64,000 nucleotides of DNA from Methylobacterium brachythecii (GCF_014196345.1 NZ_JACIDN010000003.1:676684-740683), one strand, 5' to 3'; positions 42,112 through 51,022 are shown, counted from the stretch's first letter. The notes: generated from the letters alone by a model not told the origin. Numbers and translations are program-made.

Positions 42112-42155
42112 CAAAGCCCAGCGACGCACTCGATTTCGGGAAATCGGGAAGAGAT

Positions 42156-42617
42156 TTAGCTTCCTCCGTCGGTAATGGCCCGGTCGACGTCGACGAGGCC
42201 CGACCAGTCCTTGGTACTGTCTCGGCCCTTGATTCGCTGGAGCTCCGCGCCGGTGACGTCGAAGCCTTTGAGGTTCGCCCCAGCAATCGTGGCACACATG
42301 AGATCGGCTCCCGAGGCATTCGCGGCGGTGAGCACGGCGTCGGTCAGGTCGGCGCTCTTTAGGTTTGCGTCGTCGAGCTTGGCGTGGCTGAGGCCGGCAC
42401 GCTTCAGTCCGGATCCTTCAAGGTTCACGTTTGTGAACACCGTGCCCATCAGGTCCCTGGACTGGTTCTTCAGGTCGGCGTTGCCATTGAGATCCGTGAG
42501 GGTCGCGCCGCTCAGGTTGGCGCAAGTCTGCGCCGAGCAACATGTCCTCAGCTGCTAAGGCCGGATCGACGGTAGCCCCAGCATTGCGGTTAGCACGAAG
42601 AGGGTACGCGTGCGCAT
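42156..42617 (-). pseudogene. Secreted pentapeptide-repeat protein with in-frame TAG
   Basis: From the ATG at 42617 the frame reads MRTRTLFVLTAMLGLPSIRP, a signal peptide, then TAG (42555-42557). The same frame then continues QLRTCCSAQTCANLSGATL and a run of pentapeptide repeats (GLSHAKLDDANLKSADLT, ANASGADLMCATIAGANL) to 42156. Pentapeptide proteins fold as a right-handed beta helix. Restart at the ATG at 42449 would make a protein without signal peptide. It is probably a recent nonsense mutation. Confidence 0.75.
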
Positions 42618-42727
42618 GGCGTGACTCCCGACGTTGCCGGGATGCCGTGATGACTTTCGTCGTCGAACCGGATCCCGGCTTATGGATGACGGACAGAAAT
42701 GATATGCCGACGATGCCGTCCAAGTCG

Positions 42728-42741
42728 GTGACCTAGGTCAC
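42728..42741. promoter_or_regulatory. Crp-type operator upstream of the crp-like gene
   Basis: GTGACCTAGGTCAC is a perfect 14-base palindrome; with flanks it reads GGTGA, six bases, TCACA. It lies 81 bases before the crp-like ATG and 111 bases before the pentapeptide gene, so it may control both divergent genes, including autoregulation. Confidence 0.7.
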
Positions 42742-42821
42742 AAAGACCAAGGAGGGTGGGAGAAACTTCCGAGAATGACCGGACGATCCCGTATCGTACC
42801 GGCGACAGGCGGACGCCAAGC

Positions 42822-43496
42822 ATGCCGGAACCCCATCAGATCGAGCGATGGATCGAGCGCTTTCCCTTGCTCAAGAACTTTTCCGCCTCGCACCTGCAGA
42901 TTGCGCGGGGAATGGTGCATTTCCCGGTTCTAGAGGCCGGTGCCGTCGCGTACGAACTCGACGGGGCCTGTGCGAATTACCTCATGTGCATCGACGGCCG
43001 GACCCGCGTCTTTCGGATGTCTGAGGCCGGCCGCGAAGTGCTGATCTACAAGGTCAGTGCTGGCGGAACTTGTGTCCTGACCACTCAGTGTCTTTTGGCG
43101 GGCGGCGGTTTCCCCGCCGAGAGCATCGCAGAGGAGCGGACAGAGTTAGCCGCCATTCCGACCGAGACGTTCAAGCAGCTCATGGCCGAGAGTCCTGAAT
43201 TCCGGGCTTTTGTACTGGACGACTACACAAAGCTTATGGCGAGCATGTTCACGCTGATCGAGGAGGTCGTATTCGCGCCTCTAGAACAAAGGCTCGCCCG
43301 ACGCCTGCTGGCGGAGGTCGACCGACACGACGTCGTTCATACGACGCATCAGCAGCTCGCCTCCGACGTCGGCAGTGTGCGCGAGGTTGTCAGCCGCATC
43401 CTCGGACAATGGGCGGAAAATGGGCTGGTCGTGATCAGACGCGGGCAGATCGAGTTGGCCGACCGTGCCGGCCTAGCGTCCATCCGCTTGCATTGA
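42822..43496 (+). CDS. Crp/Fnr family transcriptional regulator
   Basis: This 224-residue protein has a cyclic-nucleotide-binding-like domain (about 15-125) and a C-terminal helix-turn-helix. THQQLASDVGSVREVVSRIL is the reading-head region, and its RExxxR spacing equals that of Crp, which recognises GTGA half sites. It lacks the N-terminal cysteine set of Fnr; cysteines in DGACANYLMC and GGTCVLTTQC could sense redox state. The two GTGAC-type palindromes nearby suit it as regulator of itself and of the SoxYZ-like operon. The start MPEPHQIERW was chosen as family-typical. Confidence 0.88.
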   Translation: MPEPHQIERWIERFPLLKNFSASHLQIARGMVHFPVLEAGAVAYELDGACANYLMCIDGRTRVFRMSEAGREVLIYKVSAGGTCVLTTQCLLAGGGFPAESIAEERTELAAIPTETFKQLMAESPEFRAFVLDDYTKLMASMFTLIEEVVFAPLEQRLARRLLAEVDRHDVVHTTHQQLASDVGSVREVVSRILGQWAENGLVVIRRGQIELADRAGLASIRLH

Positions 43497-43986
43497 ACGT
43501 CGGTCCGCTTCGAGCTGCCAGACAGATCGAAAACTATCGCGAGAAACAGCCGGATCTTATTTCGCGCGAAGTTCTGGGGATCTCGGTGGCCCTGTCGATA
43601 TTGCGGTGGCGGGGGAAATTGAGCCACATCGGCGTGGGCAAGCATAAACGTCGAATTTGCCGGTGAAGTTGCTCGAAAGCGGTCATTCGCTTTCGGCCAT
43701 CTTCCGCCGAACGTCGAATGGCCGCTTTCCTCGGATCCATTGCGCAAAGCGGACCAGCCGCAACCCACCCTGATCAGCCACGCTGCTTCCGACCCAACCC
43801 CGTCATTTACGGAAGCCGGTACATTGCCCGAAAGCGGACGCTCGCTCGATTTGTCGACCTGAACAACGCTCGTCGATTTGTAGGATGCCCTGCAACACCC
43901 TATGGCAGAAGCGTCGCTGGCTGAAAATCTTCAGGCGTCTGCGCCGGAGAGACGCCAGTGCTTCCGCCTTCCTTCAAGGAAGCGCG
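43497..43986. repeat. Gene-free stretch with AAAGCGG-family repeats
   Basis: Between 43668 and 43850 there are CTCGAAAGCGGTCATTCGC, AATGGCCGCTTTCCTCGGAT, GCGCAAAGCGGACCAGCCGC, GACCCAACCCCGTCATTTAC and CCCGAAAGCGGACGCTCGC. They match the dispersed intergenic family, partly as inverted pairs. No gene is supported in 43497-43986. Confidence 0.6.
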
Positions 43987-44202
43987 TTGTCTCAATATTT
44001 CTTTGATCTTCGCAGCTGTACTCTCTCGCGTGACTACGAGATCGGCTCAGAGTGCGACGACCTCGACGCAATTGGAGACCGAACCCAGCTCCCAAACAAC
44101 AGTAAATTGGCCTATGTGCCCGAGGAATTCTTGTCTGAGTTTGGAGACGAAAAATCAGCGGACGATGTCGCCAAGGCAGCTGCTTGGGTTGCCAATGCCT
44201 GA
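43987..44202 (+). CDS. DUF6894-like small protein, TTG start
   Basis: A TTG at 43987 eight bases after AAGGA gives LSQYFFDLRSCTLSRDYEIG and SECDDLDAI, a clear DUF6894 opening. The rest (VPEEFLSEFGDEKSADDVAK) diverges from the family. The frame is also open upstream to 43885, but that part is basic and unlike the family. It may be a functional divergent member or a decaying one. Confidence 0.5.
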   Translation: MSQYFFDLRSCTLSRDYEIGSECDDLDAIGDRTQLPNNSKLAYVPEEFLSEFGDEKSADDVAKAAAWVANA

Positions 44203-44369
44203 ACTCTGGCATCTCCGGCTATCTGTGCGGCCTCACGATCGGCATACGAGGTCAAACTGTGCTCGGAGTGTCCACCCGCGCCGGCAGCTACTATCCAGCG
44301 GAAGCGGTGTTTATCGAATGGGCAACGCTCGACGTGGGTCTGGAAAGTCAGAGTCCGTCGCTGCATCAT
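44112..44369 (-). CDS. Possible small hypothetical protein, antisense overlap
   Basis: The 85-residue minus-strand frame contains RFRWIVAAGAGGHSEHSL and YADREAAQIAGDARVQAL, which looks protein-like. It overlaps the end of the DUF6894-like gene on the other strand by 91 bases. Both cannot easily be fully functional. No family is recognised. Confidence 0.3.
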   Translation of the reverse strand: MMQRRTLTFQTHVERCPFDKHRFRWIVAAGAGGHSEHSLTSYADREAAQIAGDARVQALATQAAALATSSADFSSPNSDKNSSGT

Positions 44370-44435
44370 GTGAGCATCATGCTTTTTGCCCTTGTCGACT
44401 TAGTTCGCGTCAATCGAGTTCGAAAGGTTTGCTAG

Positions 44436-45131
44436 TCACGCGATCTTTACCGCGAGTGCATCCTCTTGGATTGGCCTACCAAGCCAACCATTGAAAATAG
44501 CATATTGCACAAGCTTAGCTCTACTGTAGATTTCTAGTTTTTCACTTGCTCTTCTTTTATGAGTATCAATCGTATTTGCCGTCACTCCCAAACTTAAAGC
44601 AACATTTTTATTGGTTAGACCAAGAGATATCATTCGCAATACTACAGTCTCGCGCTCTGATAAAGTCGGAGATTTTATATTATTTTTTATTGAGCTGTCT
44701 TGAACGTTGTCAGTCGAGCTTGAATTTGCTGAGAATGAAGTGCCAGCATATATTTTACCGCGAGACACAGTCGATATTGCGTTGCAATATTCATTCTTTG
44801 CTGCATTTCTAAGGATATGACCTTTAACGCCAGATTTTAAAATACTTGCTACGTAGTGATCCTGGCGGTATTCACTGACAGCGACTATCGAAATATTTGG
44901 GGCGCCTATTTTTATTTGATTGAGGGTCGCAAGACCTCTCATTCCAGGCATCGAAAAATCAAGTATCACTATATCTGGATTAATTTCTAGAATAGTTCCA
45001 TATGCACCCACATAAGATGCAATCTCTCCTACAATTTGCAAACCATACATCGTATCTATCAGACACCGTAAGCCTAAGATAAATGAAGGATGCCTGTCAG
45101 CAATTATAATCTTGGTAATATAATCTGCTAT
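44436..45131 (-). CDS. NarL/FixJ-type response regulator, AT-rich, with ATA at the start position
   Basis: The frame encodes a receiver domain and a LuxR helix-turn-helix (LSERETVVLRMISLGLTNKN, LGVTANTIDTHKRRASEKL). The first ATG in frame (45050) would cut off the first receiver strand. Upstream codons read ADYITKIIIADRHPSFILGL, the missing strand, and begin at ATA 45131, seven bases after AAAGGAG. The original start was probably ATG. The receiver keeps the phosphoacceptor (IVILDFSMPGM), but the acidic pair is ADRHP and the conserved Lys is Arg in GHILRNA. Base composition is far lower in GC than neighbours, which suggests transfer. Confidence 0.75.
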   Translation of the reverse strand: MADYITKIIIADRHPSFILGLRCLIDTMYGLQIVGEIASYVGAYGTILEINPDIVILDFSMPGMRGLATLNQIKIGAPNISIVAVSEYRQDHYVASILKSGVKGHILRNAAKNEYCNAISTVSRGKIYAGTSFSANSSSTDNVQDSSIKNNIKSPTLSERETVVLRMISLGLTNKNVALSLGVTANTIDTHKRRASEKLEIYSRAKLVQYAIFNGWLGRPIQEDALAVKIA

Positions 45132-45531
45132 TGGATTACTCCTTTATCTCGACTGCCGATTTTATATCGGGGTGTTTTGTGATTGTCAAAATATCTTATT
45201 TATCAAATTATTGAATACAGAAAACCGACCAAATAAAAATTGAAGGTGACGAGGATTAATTTTGGAAAAACACATGAAATACGTCGCATCTCTAATTTTT
45301 TCGGCGCGTTATTGAGCTGCGTGCTGTCAAATTGCTCAATTGTTCAGATTGAGACTGACATGGTTGTCCATCTCGAAGGATTTTACACGCCAGCTTGTCG
45401 ATCACCGTCACCTGGTGAGCTTAGCCTCAGGTTCAAGCGGCCACGGCGGCACGTTAGCGCCCGGCGAGGCCTTTCAGCCCCGGCCGCGTTGGGGGCAGCG
45501 ACATCGGAGTTCAGGTTACAGCTCGCCAACC
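45132..45531. other. AT-rich then GC-rich spacer, no gene
   Basis: The first 200 bases share the low GC of the LuxR gene and hold its ribosome site; a sharp rise in GC occurs near 45400. No credible gene is present. The composition break may mark the edge of the transferred segment. Confidence 0.35.
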
Positions 45532-45738
45532 CTAGTTGCCGGCGAAGGGCCTTCCGTCGACGCCTTTGAGGAAAATGACATTGGTCGTATCCGGCGCTGG
45601 GAACTCGCTTGAGGCAGCTGCCTTAAGGTTGTGTCGCCTGGTTTTCTCGATGCACCAGTCCATGCGAGAGGATCGGCGGCGTAGAGCGCGTCTCGCCATC
45701 CAGGCTACGGGCTTGCGTGTCCTTGACATGGGCCGCAC
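45532..45738 (-). CDS. Possible small hypothetical protein
   Basis: A GTG start two bases after the DUF6894 stop gives 68 residues: a basic N-terminal half (KPVAWMARRALRRRSSRMD) and a more normal end (SEFPAPDTTNVIFLKGVDG). The tight spacing suggests coupling to the DUF6894 gene. No family is recognised. Confidence 0.35.
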   Translation of the reverse strand: MRPMSRTRKPVAWMARRALRRRSSRMDWCIEKTRRHNLKAAASSEFPAPDTTNVIFLKGVDGRPFAGN

Positions 45739-45740
45739 CG

Positions 45741-46052
45741 CTAAGAGTGTTGAGAGTTCGCGCCGTTTTTCCGGTCTCTGGCAAGCGTCGAGTCCGGCGT
45801 GGTCGTCGACCGAGCGCGGTTGTCGAGCCCGTCCTCCTGACAGACTAGGCGCAGTGTCAACACCTCGGAATGAGGACCGTCGCGTACGGTCACGACGACG
45901 AGGCCGTCCATGATAAGATTGATTGGGTTAGACGCATAACGAGAAACGATGCTGTAAGCTTCGCGACGGGCGGCCTCTTCACTGAAAAGAACCATTCCGG
46001 CTTCGTCGCGGGATACCTCTCCGTCATGGATGTCGAAGAAGTAGCGAGGCAT
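45741..46052 (-). CDS. DUF6894 family small protein
   Basis: This 103-residue protein begins MPRYFFDIHDGEVSRDEAGM and continues FSEEAARREAYSIVSRYAS, VVVTVRDGPHSEVLTLRLVC. It aligns along its length with the gene at 57810 (IMVTVRDSPSSIATVIRMVC). It has about 25 extra C-terminal residues of low quality, so its original stop may be lost. DUF6894 function is unknown; the fold is a small alpha-beta domain. Confidence 0.75.
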   Translation of the reverse strand: MPRYFFDIHDGEVSRDEAGMVLFSEEAARREAYSIVSRYASNPINLIMDGLVVVTVRDGPHSEVLTLRLVCQEDGLDNRARSTTTPDSTLARDRKNGANSQHS

Positions 46053-46198
46053 GGCTGCTCCCCTGAAGGCAGGCGGGAGCACGCGTTGCTCTCAGTCATC
46101 AGCGCCAATTCGTTGCCAATGATACCTTAGCATAACCGCAGTTGGTGGATTTTATACAACGTATGATCGGTTTTTGACGCGGGCTGCGTCAGACCCCT

Positions 46199-46318
46199 TT
46201 GCGATTGATTATCTTGGACGAGAGCGGCACAGCTATCGACCGCTTTGTCGCAAGACAACAGTCGCGGTTGCGCCGGGACGAAGCGGTGAAAGCTGTTCTT
46301 GGGATCGTTGTCACACAG
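46199..46318 (+). pseudogene. Decayed copy of the RHH-like gene at 25300
   Basis: The frame from TTG 46199 reads LIILDESGTAIDRFVARQQS and RLRRDEAVKAVLGIVVTQ. The intact gene at 25300 reads TITLTPEISEAIDRFIAGQE and PSRDEAVNAALGDWLSQQ. The N-terminal strand and the end have drifted, and no stop follows where expected. Confidence 0.6.
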
Positions 46319-46489
46319 AGTGCCGCCATTCGTTGCGGAAGGGGGCAGCGAGCTTACCCGCAAAAATCGACGCCTCTGCAAAGCCTTGGCCTTCAGGCGC
46401 AAATTTATGTCAAGCGCCTGTCTTATATTGCCTCCCCGAAAACCCGTCATATGTTGGGTTTCATACCTTCGTCAGGACTGGGTGATTGG

Positions 46490-46676
46490 ATGTCCGACTC
46501 CGAGGATGCAAATACGGAAGCCTCTGAGCACTGCCAGTGCTGCTTTAGATAAGCTCGGCGCGCATGCCAGCTTTCGTGTTCGGCTCCTGCTGGAGATGGT
46601 ACTCATCCAGCTACAGGCGGACGCCACAGCTCCTCCACCGAGCAAACCAAGCGAACTTTCAGCGGATAGCGACTAA
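46490..46676 (+). pseudogene. Frameshifted relative of the small gene at 62328
   Basis: The ATG at 46490 gives MSDSEDANTEASEHC, then the frame stops. The neighbouring frame continues ASAALDKLGAHASFRVRLLL and EMVLIQLQADA. The intact gene at 62328 reads MTETEFDAIEIARIC, then QEALQRLDPKHSFRLRILLQ and MIIIECSAAH. The match across the shift shows a single-base indel near 46535. Confidence 0.6.
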
Positions 46677-46734
46677 CCTCGTCCTGCGCTGTCAGATCGG
46701 GCGTCATCTGTTTTACGTCCTCGGCCTCGAACCT

Positions 46735-46990
46735 TGAACGTCCGCTTTCCTCGATTGCCGCCTGAGAGCAGACCGGCTGAAAACCACCCAACTCAGTCAT
46801 CGTCTGCCCAGCATCGATGTCCGCTTTCGAGCCGACGATCGACAGCTCAAAACGACCGGGATGGGCGCGAAGCGGACGGCTTGAAGTGGCCGAAAGCGGC
46901 TGGTCCGCTTTTGAGCAGGTCTGCCGCAAAAGCAGACGGCCTCCTACCGACCCAACTCGGTCGTCCCGCGCACTGCGAAGGTTTCCTGAA
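46735..46990. repeat. Best-preserved cluster of AAAGCGGAC-family repeats
   Basis: The blocks here are TGTCCGCTTTCGAGC (46818-46832), AACGACCGGGATGGGCGCGA with AGCGGAC after it (46851-46877), GGCCGAAAGCGGCTGGTCCG, AAAAGCAGACGGCCTCC, GACCCAACTCGGTCGTCC and CTGAAAGCGGACCCAAGC. They can serve as reference for the diverged copies elsewhere. The rest of 46677-47176 carries no gene. Confidence 0.65.
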
Positions 46991-47176
46991 AGCGGACCCA
47001 AGCTCAGGACGTCGTGAACGCCAAACAATCGCCGCGAAACAGCCGGCTGAAGCCGGCCGCAAGTAATTTTCCTAGATTGGCTAACAGATTGCAGGTCCCC
47101 TTGCTCCGCTTCATTAACGATCGTGACGCGTTGCACGAAAAAGAGATCTGCGGTCAGCGCTCATTGCTGCGAATGG

Positions 47177-49480
47177 TCAGTTTGGCATCGGCCTCGGTCC
47201 TGCCTTGGCGATGCGGACGGGGATCGCCTTCGCCGCTGGCGTCTTAGCCTGCTTGTCGTGATGAGAGAGCGGGATGAGCACGTTCAACTCGGGATAGTAG
47301 CCCCCGCAATTGCCCTCCGGGATGCTGTATTTGACCACTCTGAGCCCCTTCACGGCTCGCACATACTGGTCGTTGGACTCCGTGACGACGTCGACGGTAT
47401 CGCCGTCCGCGAGGTCGAGCCGGGCGATGTCGACCTCGTTCATAAACAGCACCTGCCGGGTGCCTTTCACCCCGCGAAAGCGATCGTGATAGCCGTAGAC
47501 TGTGGTGTTGAACTGGTCGTTCGAGCGTAGCGTGATCAGGTCGAGCACGTCTGCGTGCCGGGCCGGCATGTCAGGATCCTCGTCGAGGCCCTGAGGCACG
47601 ACGAAATTGGCCTTGCCCGTTTCGGTATCCCAGCGACGCTCGCGCGCGGCGAGCGGTTTGTGGGTGCCGCCCGGCTCGAACAGACGCGCGTTGAAATCCT
47701 TGAACACGATCGGATAGGTCGCCTCGATGGCGTCGCGCACCTTGGCGTAGTCGCCGACCCACGCATCCCAGTCGACCTTGGGGTTCGGCGGCAGGGTTGC
47801 CTTGGCGATGCCCGCGACGATCCAGGGCTCCGAGCGCACGTGATCGCTCACCGGTTTGCTGACGCCGACGGAACCGTGGAAGCAGGAGGTTGAATCTTCC
47901 ATCGAGACCGCCTGCGGACCGGTCGCCTGCTCGTCGATCTCGATCCGTCCGAGGCAGGGCAGGATGTAGGCGACCGCGCCGTTGACGAGGTGAGACCGGT
48001 TGAGCTTGGTCGAGAACTGCACGGTCAGACGCATGCTGCGCCAAGCTTCCTCCATCCGCTCTGTATCAGGAATCGCGCGCACGAAATTGCCACCGAGGCC
48101 AATGAAGGCCTTCACGCTCCCAGCGATGATGCCCTCGCAGGCCTCGACCGTGTTCAGGCCCTTATCGCGCGGCGGCTCGAAGCCGTAGAGGTCGGCGAGT
48201 CTGTCGAGGGGCACCAGCTCTGGTTTCTCGGCGATGCCGACGGTGCGTTGGCCCTGCACGTTGGAATGACCGCGGACCGGGCAGAGCCCCGCCCCCGGCT
48301 TGCCGATATTCCCGCGCAGCAGCATGAGGTTCACGAGCATCTGAACCGTTTCGGTGCCCTTACGATGCTGGGTCAGCCCCATGCCGTAGATGCCGATGAC
48401 CCGCTCAGCACGTCCGTAAACGGCGGCGGCGGCTTCCAGCGCCTCGCGCGTTAGCCCCGATCGTTTTTCGAGCACTGCCCAGTGCTGGCGATCGCAGAAG
48501 CCGACGAAATCCTCGAAGCCGTAGGTGTGCTCGGCGATGAAGACGGCGTCGAGCACGCGTGGCCGCCCCTCCGCCTGCGTCTGCCGATCGGTCGCGAGGA
48601 GTGCCTTGCACATTCCGGTGATCGCCGCGATGTCGCCTCCCGCCTTTACCTGATGATACTGCGTCGAGATCCGCGTGGACGACTTGGTCAGCATCTCCAC
48701 GGGCGATTGCGGGTCGGTAAAGCGCTTCAGTCCGCGCTCGCGCAGCGGGTTGAAGGTGATGATAGGAACCTTGCGCCGCCGAGCATCCTGCAGCGGATGC
48801 AGCATCCGCGGTGCGTTCGAGCCGACATTCTGGCCGAAAAACAGGATGCAGTCCGTGCTCTCGAAATCCTCCAGCACCGTGGTGCCCACCGGCACGCCGA
48901 TCGACGCCTTCAACCCCGTCGAAGTCGGCTCGTGGCACATGTTGGAGGAGTCGGGCAGGTTGTTGTTGCCGTAGAGCCGCGCGAATAGCCCATACATGTA
49001 CGAGGTTTCCAGCGAGGCGCGGCCGGACGAATAATAGACGACGGATTTCGGATCGAAGCCGCACAATTCGCGGCCGATCTCCGCAAACGCGTCTTCCCAT
49101 GAGATCGGGGCGTAGCGGTCGCTCGTCGGATCGTAGCGTAGGGGATGTGTAAGCCGGCCTTGCGCCTCCAGATCGAAATCCGTCCAAGTCAGCAACTCGG
49201 CGACCGTATGCTTCGCGAAGAAGTCGGGACCGACGCGCTTGCGAGTCTGCTCCCAAGCCGTCGCCTTGGCGCCGTTCTCACAATACTCGAAGGTCGCGGG
49301 CTTCGCCGGCTTTGGCCAGGCGCAGGAGACGCACATGAAGCCGCCCGGCTTGTTCTGCTTCAACAGCAGAGCCGCGCCCGAGATAGGGATTTGTTCGCGG
49401 CTCAGAATCTCTACGAGCGAGCGGGCCGAGCCCCAGCCGCCCGCTGGATCGTCGTAAGGCTCGATCTCGACGTCGCTCAC
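47177..49480 (-). CDS. FdhF/YdeP family molybdopterin oxidoreductase
   Basis: This 767-residue protein belongs to the formate-dehydrogenase-like YdeP family. It has cysteines in GGFMCVSCAWPKP and TFEYCENG (C50, C53, C67), the molybdopterin domains (YSSGRASLETSYMYGLFARL, FFGQNVGSNAPRMLHPL, IYGMGLTQHRKGTETVQ) and a C-terminal dinucleotide-binding domain (LRSNDQFNTTVYGYHDRF). YdeP in E. coli is linked to acid resistance; its substrate is unknown. It stands alone without an FdhD gene nearby. Confidence 0.9.
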   Translation of the reverse strand: MSDVEIEPYDDPAGGWGSARSLVEILSREQIPISGAALLLKQNKPGGFMCVSCAWPKPAKPATFEYCENGAKATAWEQTRKRVGPDFFAKHTVAELLTWTDFDLEAQGRLTHPLRYDPTSDRYAPISWEDAFAEIGRELCGFDPKSVVYYSSGRASLETSYMYGLFARLYGNNNLPDSSNMCHEPTSTGLKASIGVPVGTTVLEDFESTDCILFFGQNVGSNAPRMLHPLQDARRRKVPIITFNPLRERGLKRFTDPQSPVEMLTKSSTRISTQYHQVKAGGDIAAITGMCKALLATDRQTQAEGRPRVLDAVFIAEHTYGFEDFVGFCDRQHWAVLEKRSGLTREALEAAAAVYGRAERVIGIYGMGLTQHRKGTETVQMLVNLMLLRGNIGKPGAGLCPVRGHSNVQGQRTVGIAEKPELVPLDRLADLYGFEPPRDKGLNTVEACEGIIAGSVKAFIGLGGNFVRAIPDTERMEEAWRSMRLTVQFSTKLNRSHLVNGAVAYILPCLGRIEIDEQATGPQAVSMEDSTSCFHGSVGVSKPVSDHVRSEPWIVAGIAKATLPPNPKVDWDAWVGDYAKVRDAIEATYPIVFKDFNARLFEPGGTHKPLAARERRWDTETGKANFVVPQGLDEDPDMPARHADVLDLITLRSNDQFNTTVYGYHDRFRGVKGTRQVLFMNEVDIARLDLADGDTVDVVTESNDQYVRAVKGLRVVKYSIPEGNCGGYYPELNVLIPLSHHDKQAKTPAAKAIPVRIAKAGPRPMPN

Positions 49481-50008
49481 AGGCTGGCTCCTCGCTGATC
49501 CTCGGCAACCTCACCTCGAATCGGGAGTTCCACGGCTTGCCAATAGGCCGCGGCCCGCCTGATCTGCCCGCGCACATTAAGGCTGGCGCAGATCGGGATC
49601 GCCGACGGGGGGCGAAGCCGCCGAGATCGTGGCAAGCGGAACGGCTGCTTCGAGAAACGTCGAAAAGCGGCTTCTACGAGGAGGTTGGGCGCGAAGCTGC
49701 TGAGCGGTGATGGTTAGGGGAACGACCGTTTCTTAGGCTTTGCCTCCGGAAAGCGGACTGGCGACAATCAACCCTTTCCAGCAACGCCTCTTTCAACCCA
49801 ACCTCCCCGTTCACAGGCGATCGCGCCACCCCCAAAAGCGGACAACCCTTCTGCGGTTTCCGCGGCCCCAAGAATCTCATGTCGGGTTTCCGCGGTGCCA
49901 AAGCGGCGTGTCAAACGCAGTCGATAGCAATGTGGCGATGATTTAGGTCCGCGTCTGCAGAAGTATCCACCCATCTCCTTACTGTTTTCAAACTCACGGA
50001 AGACTTTC
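49481..50008. repeat. Gene-free stretch with AAAGCGGAC-family repeats
   Basis: Between 49660 and 49900 the blocks GTCGAAAAGCGGCTTC, TCCGGAAAGCGGACTGGCG, CAACCCAACCTCCCCGTTC and CCCAAAAGCGGACAACCC recur. Nothing else in 49481-50008 looks coding. Confidence 0.5.
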
Positions 50009-50683
50009 TCAACGTCTGCCTCCGACCTCGTCCAGGTGCTTGAGCAGATCGGCGGGATCCTCGTAGACCCTGACGGCCCCGGATCGCTCCAGCTCATCTG
50101 AACCATAGCCGCCCGACAGCAAGCCTACGCCGAGTCCACGACAACGGCGTGCCGCCAGCATGTCCCAGATCGAGTCACCCACGATCACGGCCGTTTCGAT
50201 CGATTTGCCGAGCTTCTCGGCGGCCGCCAGGAAGAGATCGGGATCCGGCTTGGCGTACTTCACCATATCCCGGGTTACGACCGGCGTTTGATTGGGATCG
50301 ATGTCTAACGCTGCCAAATTTATCTTGGCCGTCTCCATGCGCCCACTCGTGGCGATGGCCCACGGGATCCCGGCGGCCGTCAAATTCGAAAGCAGCGCTC
50401 GCGCGCCTGGAAGCGGACGGACCTGCGATGACAGGCGCCCATAGGCTTCAGCATGCAGACGACCAAGGCGCTCGATGCGCTCTTGGCTAATATCCTGGCC
50501 CGTTTCTCGGAGAAGCTGGTTCGTGAACAGACCACCGCTCATGCCGATCTTGCGGTGGATCCGCCAAACAGAAAGGGCGATCCCTTCTTCCCCAAGCGCT
50601 TGGCTCCAAGCCAGCACATGCTGGTAGACGCTGTCGACGAGCGTGCCGTCGAGATCGAACAAGAAACAGCTATCGATACGCAT
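50009..50683 (-). CDS. HAD-superfamily phosphatase (Gph/phosphoglucomutase-like)
   Basis: This 224-residue protein has all HAD motifs: motif I SCFLFDLDGTLVDS, motif II in WAIATSGRMET, motif III Lys in VKYAKPDPDLFL, and motif IV AVIVGDSIWDMLAARR. It has a helical C1 cap (GRLHAEAYGRLSSQVRPLPG). It should hydrolyse a small phosphorylated metabolite. It ends a minus-strand run and the stop of the CsbD-like gene is nine bases upstream of its start. Confidence 0.9.
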   Translation of the reverse strand: MRIDSCFLFDLDGTLVDSVYQHVLAWSQALGEEGIALSVWRIHRKIGMSGGLFTNQLLRETGQDISQERIERLGRLHAEAYGRLSSQVRPLPGARALLSNLTAAGIPWAIATSGRMETAKINLAALDIDPNQTPVVTRDMVKYAKPDPDLFLAAAEKLGKSIETAVIVGDSIWDMLAARRCRGLGVGLLSGGYGSDELERSGAVRVYEDPADLLKHLDEVGGRR

Positions 50684-50692
50684 CTCTGTCCC

Positions 50693-51022
50693 TCACCGTC
50701 GGCTGACCAGAAGCCCGAGGCCAAAGCCGACGAGGCCGGCGACGAGCAGCGAAGTGTGGGGCCATTTGACGGATTGCTCATGGCCCTCCTTCAGGTAGCG
50801 CTTACCCGTCCGATAGCCTTCCTCGGCGTAGTCAGCGACATCCTCCGCACCCTTCCGAAGCTTGTCCTTGGCTTGGCCGCAGTCACGCTCGGCTCGGGCC
50901 GCCGTCTGGGTGGCGCGCCCTTCAACGGGGTCTCGTGTCGAACCGGACAATTCGCTCACCTCGCTCTGGACCTTTCCGCCTAGCTCCTTGACGGCTCCGG
51001 TCACTCTGTCCGTGTCGATCAT
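50693..51022 (-). CDS. CsbD-like stress protein with C-terminal membrane helix
   Basis: The 109-residue protein starts MIDTDRVTGAVKELGGKVQS, which resembles the CsbD family, and continues as an amphipathic DUF883-like helix (QAKDKLRKGAEDVADYAEE). It ends in a glycine-rich membrane helix, SLLVAGLVGFGLGLLVSRR. CsbD-type and DUF883 proteins are typical of the general stress response. The ATG at 51022 is chosen as family start; the frame is open to 51100. Confidence 0.75.
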   Translation of the reverse strand: MIDTDRVTGAVKELGGKVQSEVSELSGSTRDPVEGRATQTAARAERDCGQAKDKLRKGAEDVADYAEEGYRTGKRYLKEGHEQSVKWPHTSLLVAGLVGFGLGLLVSRR

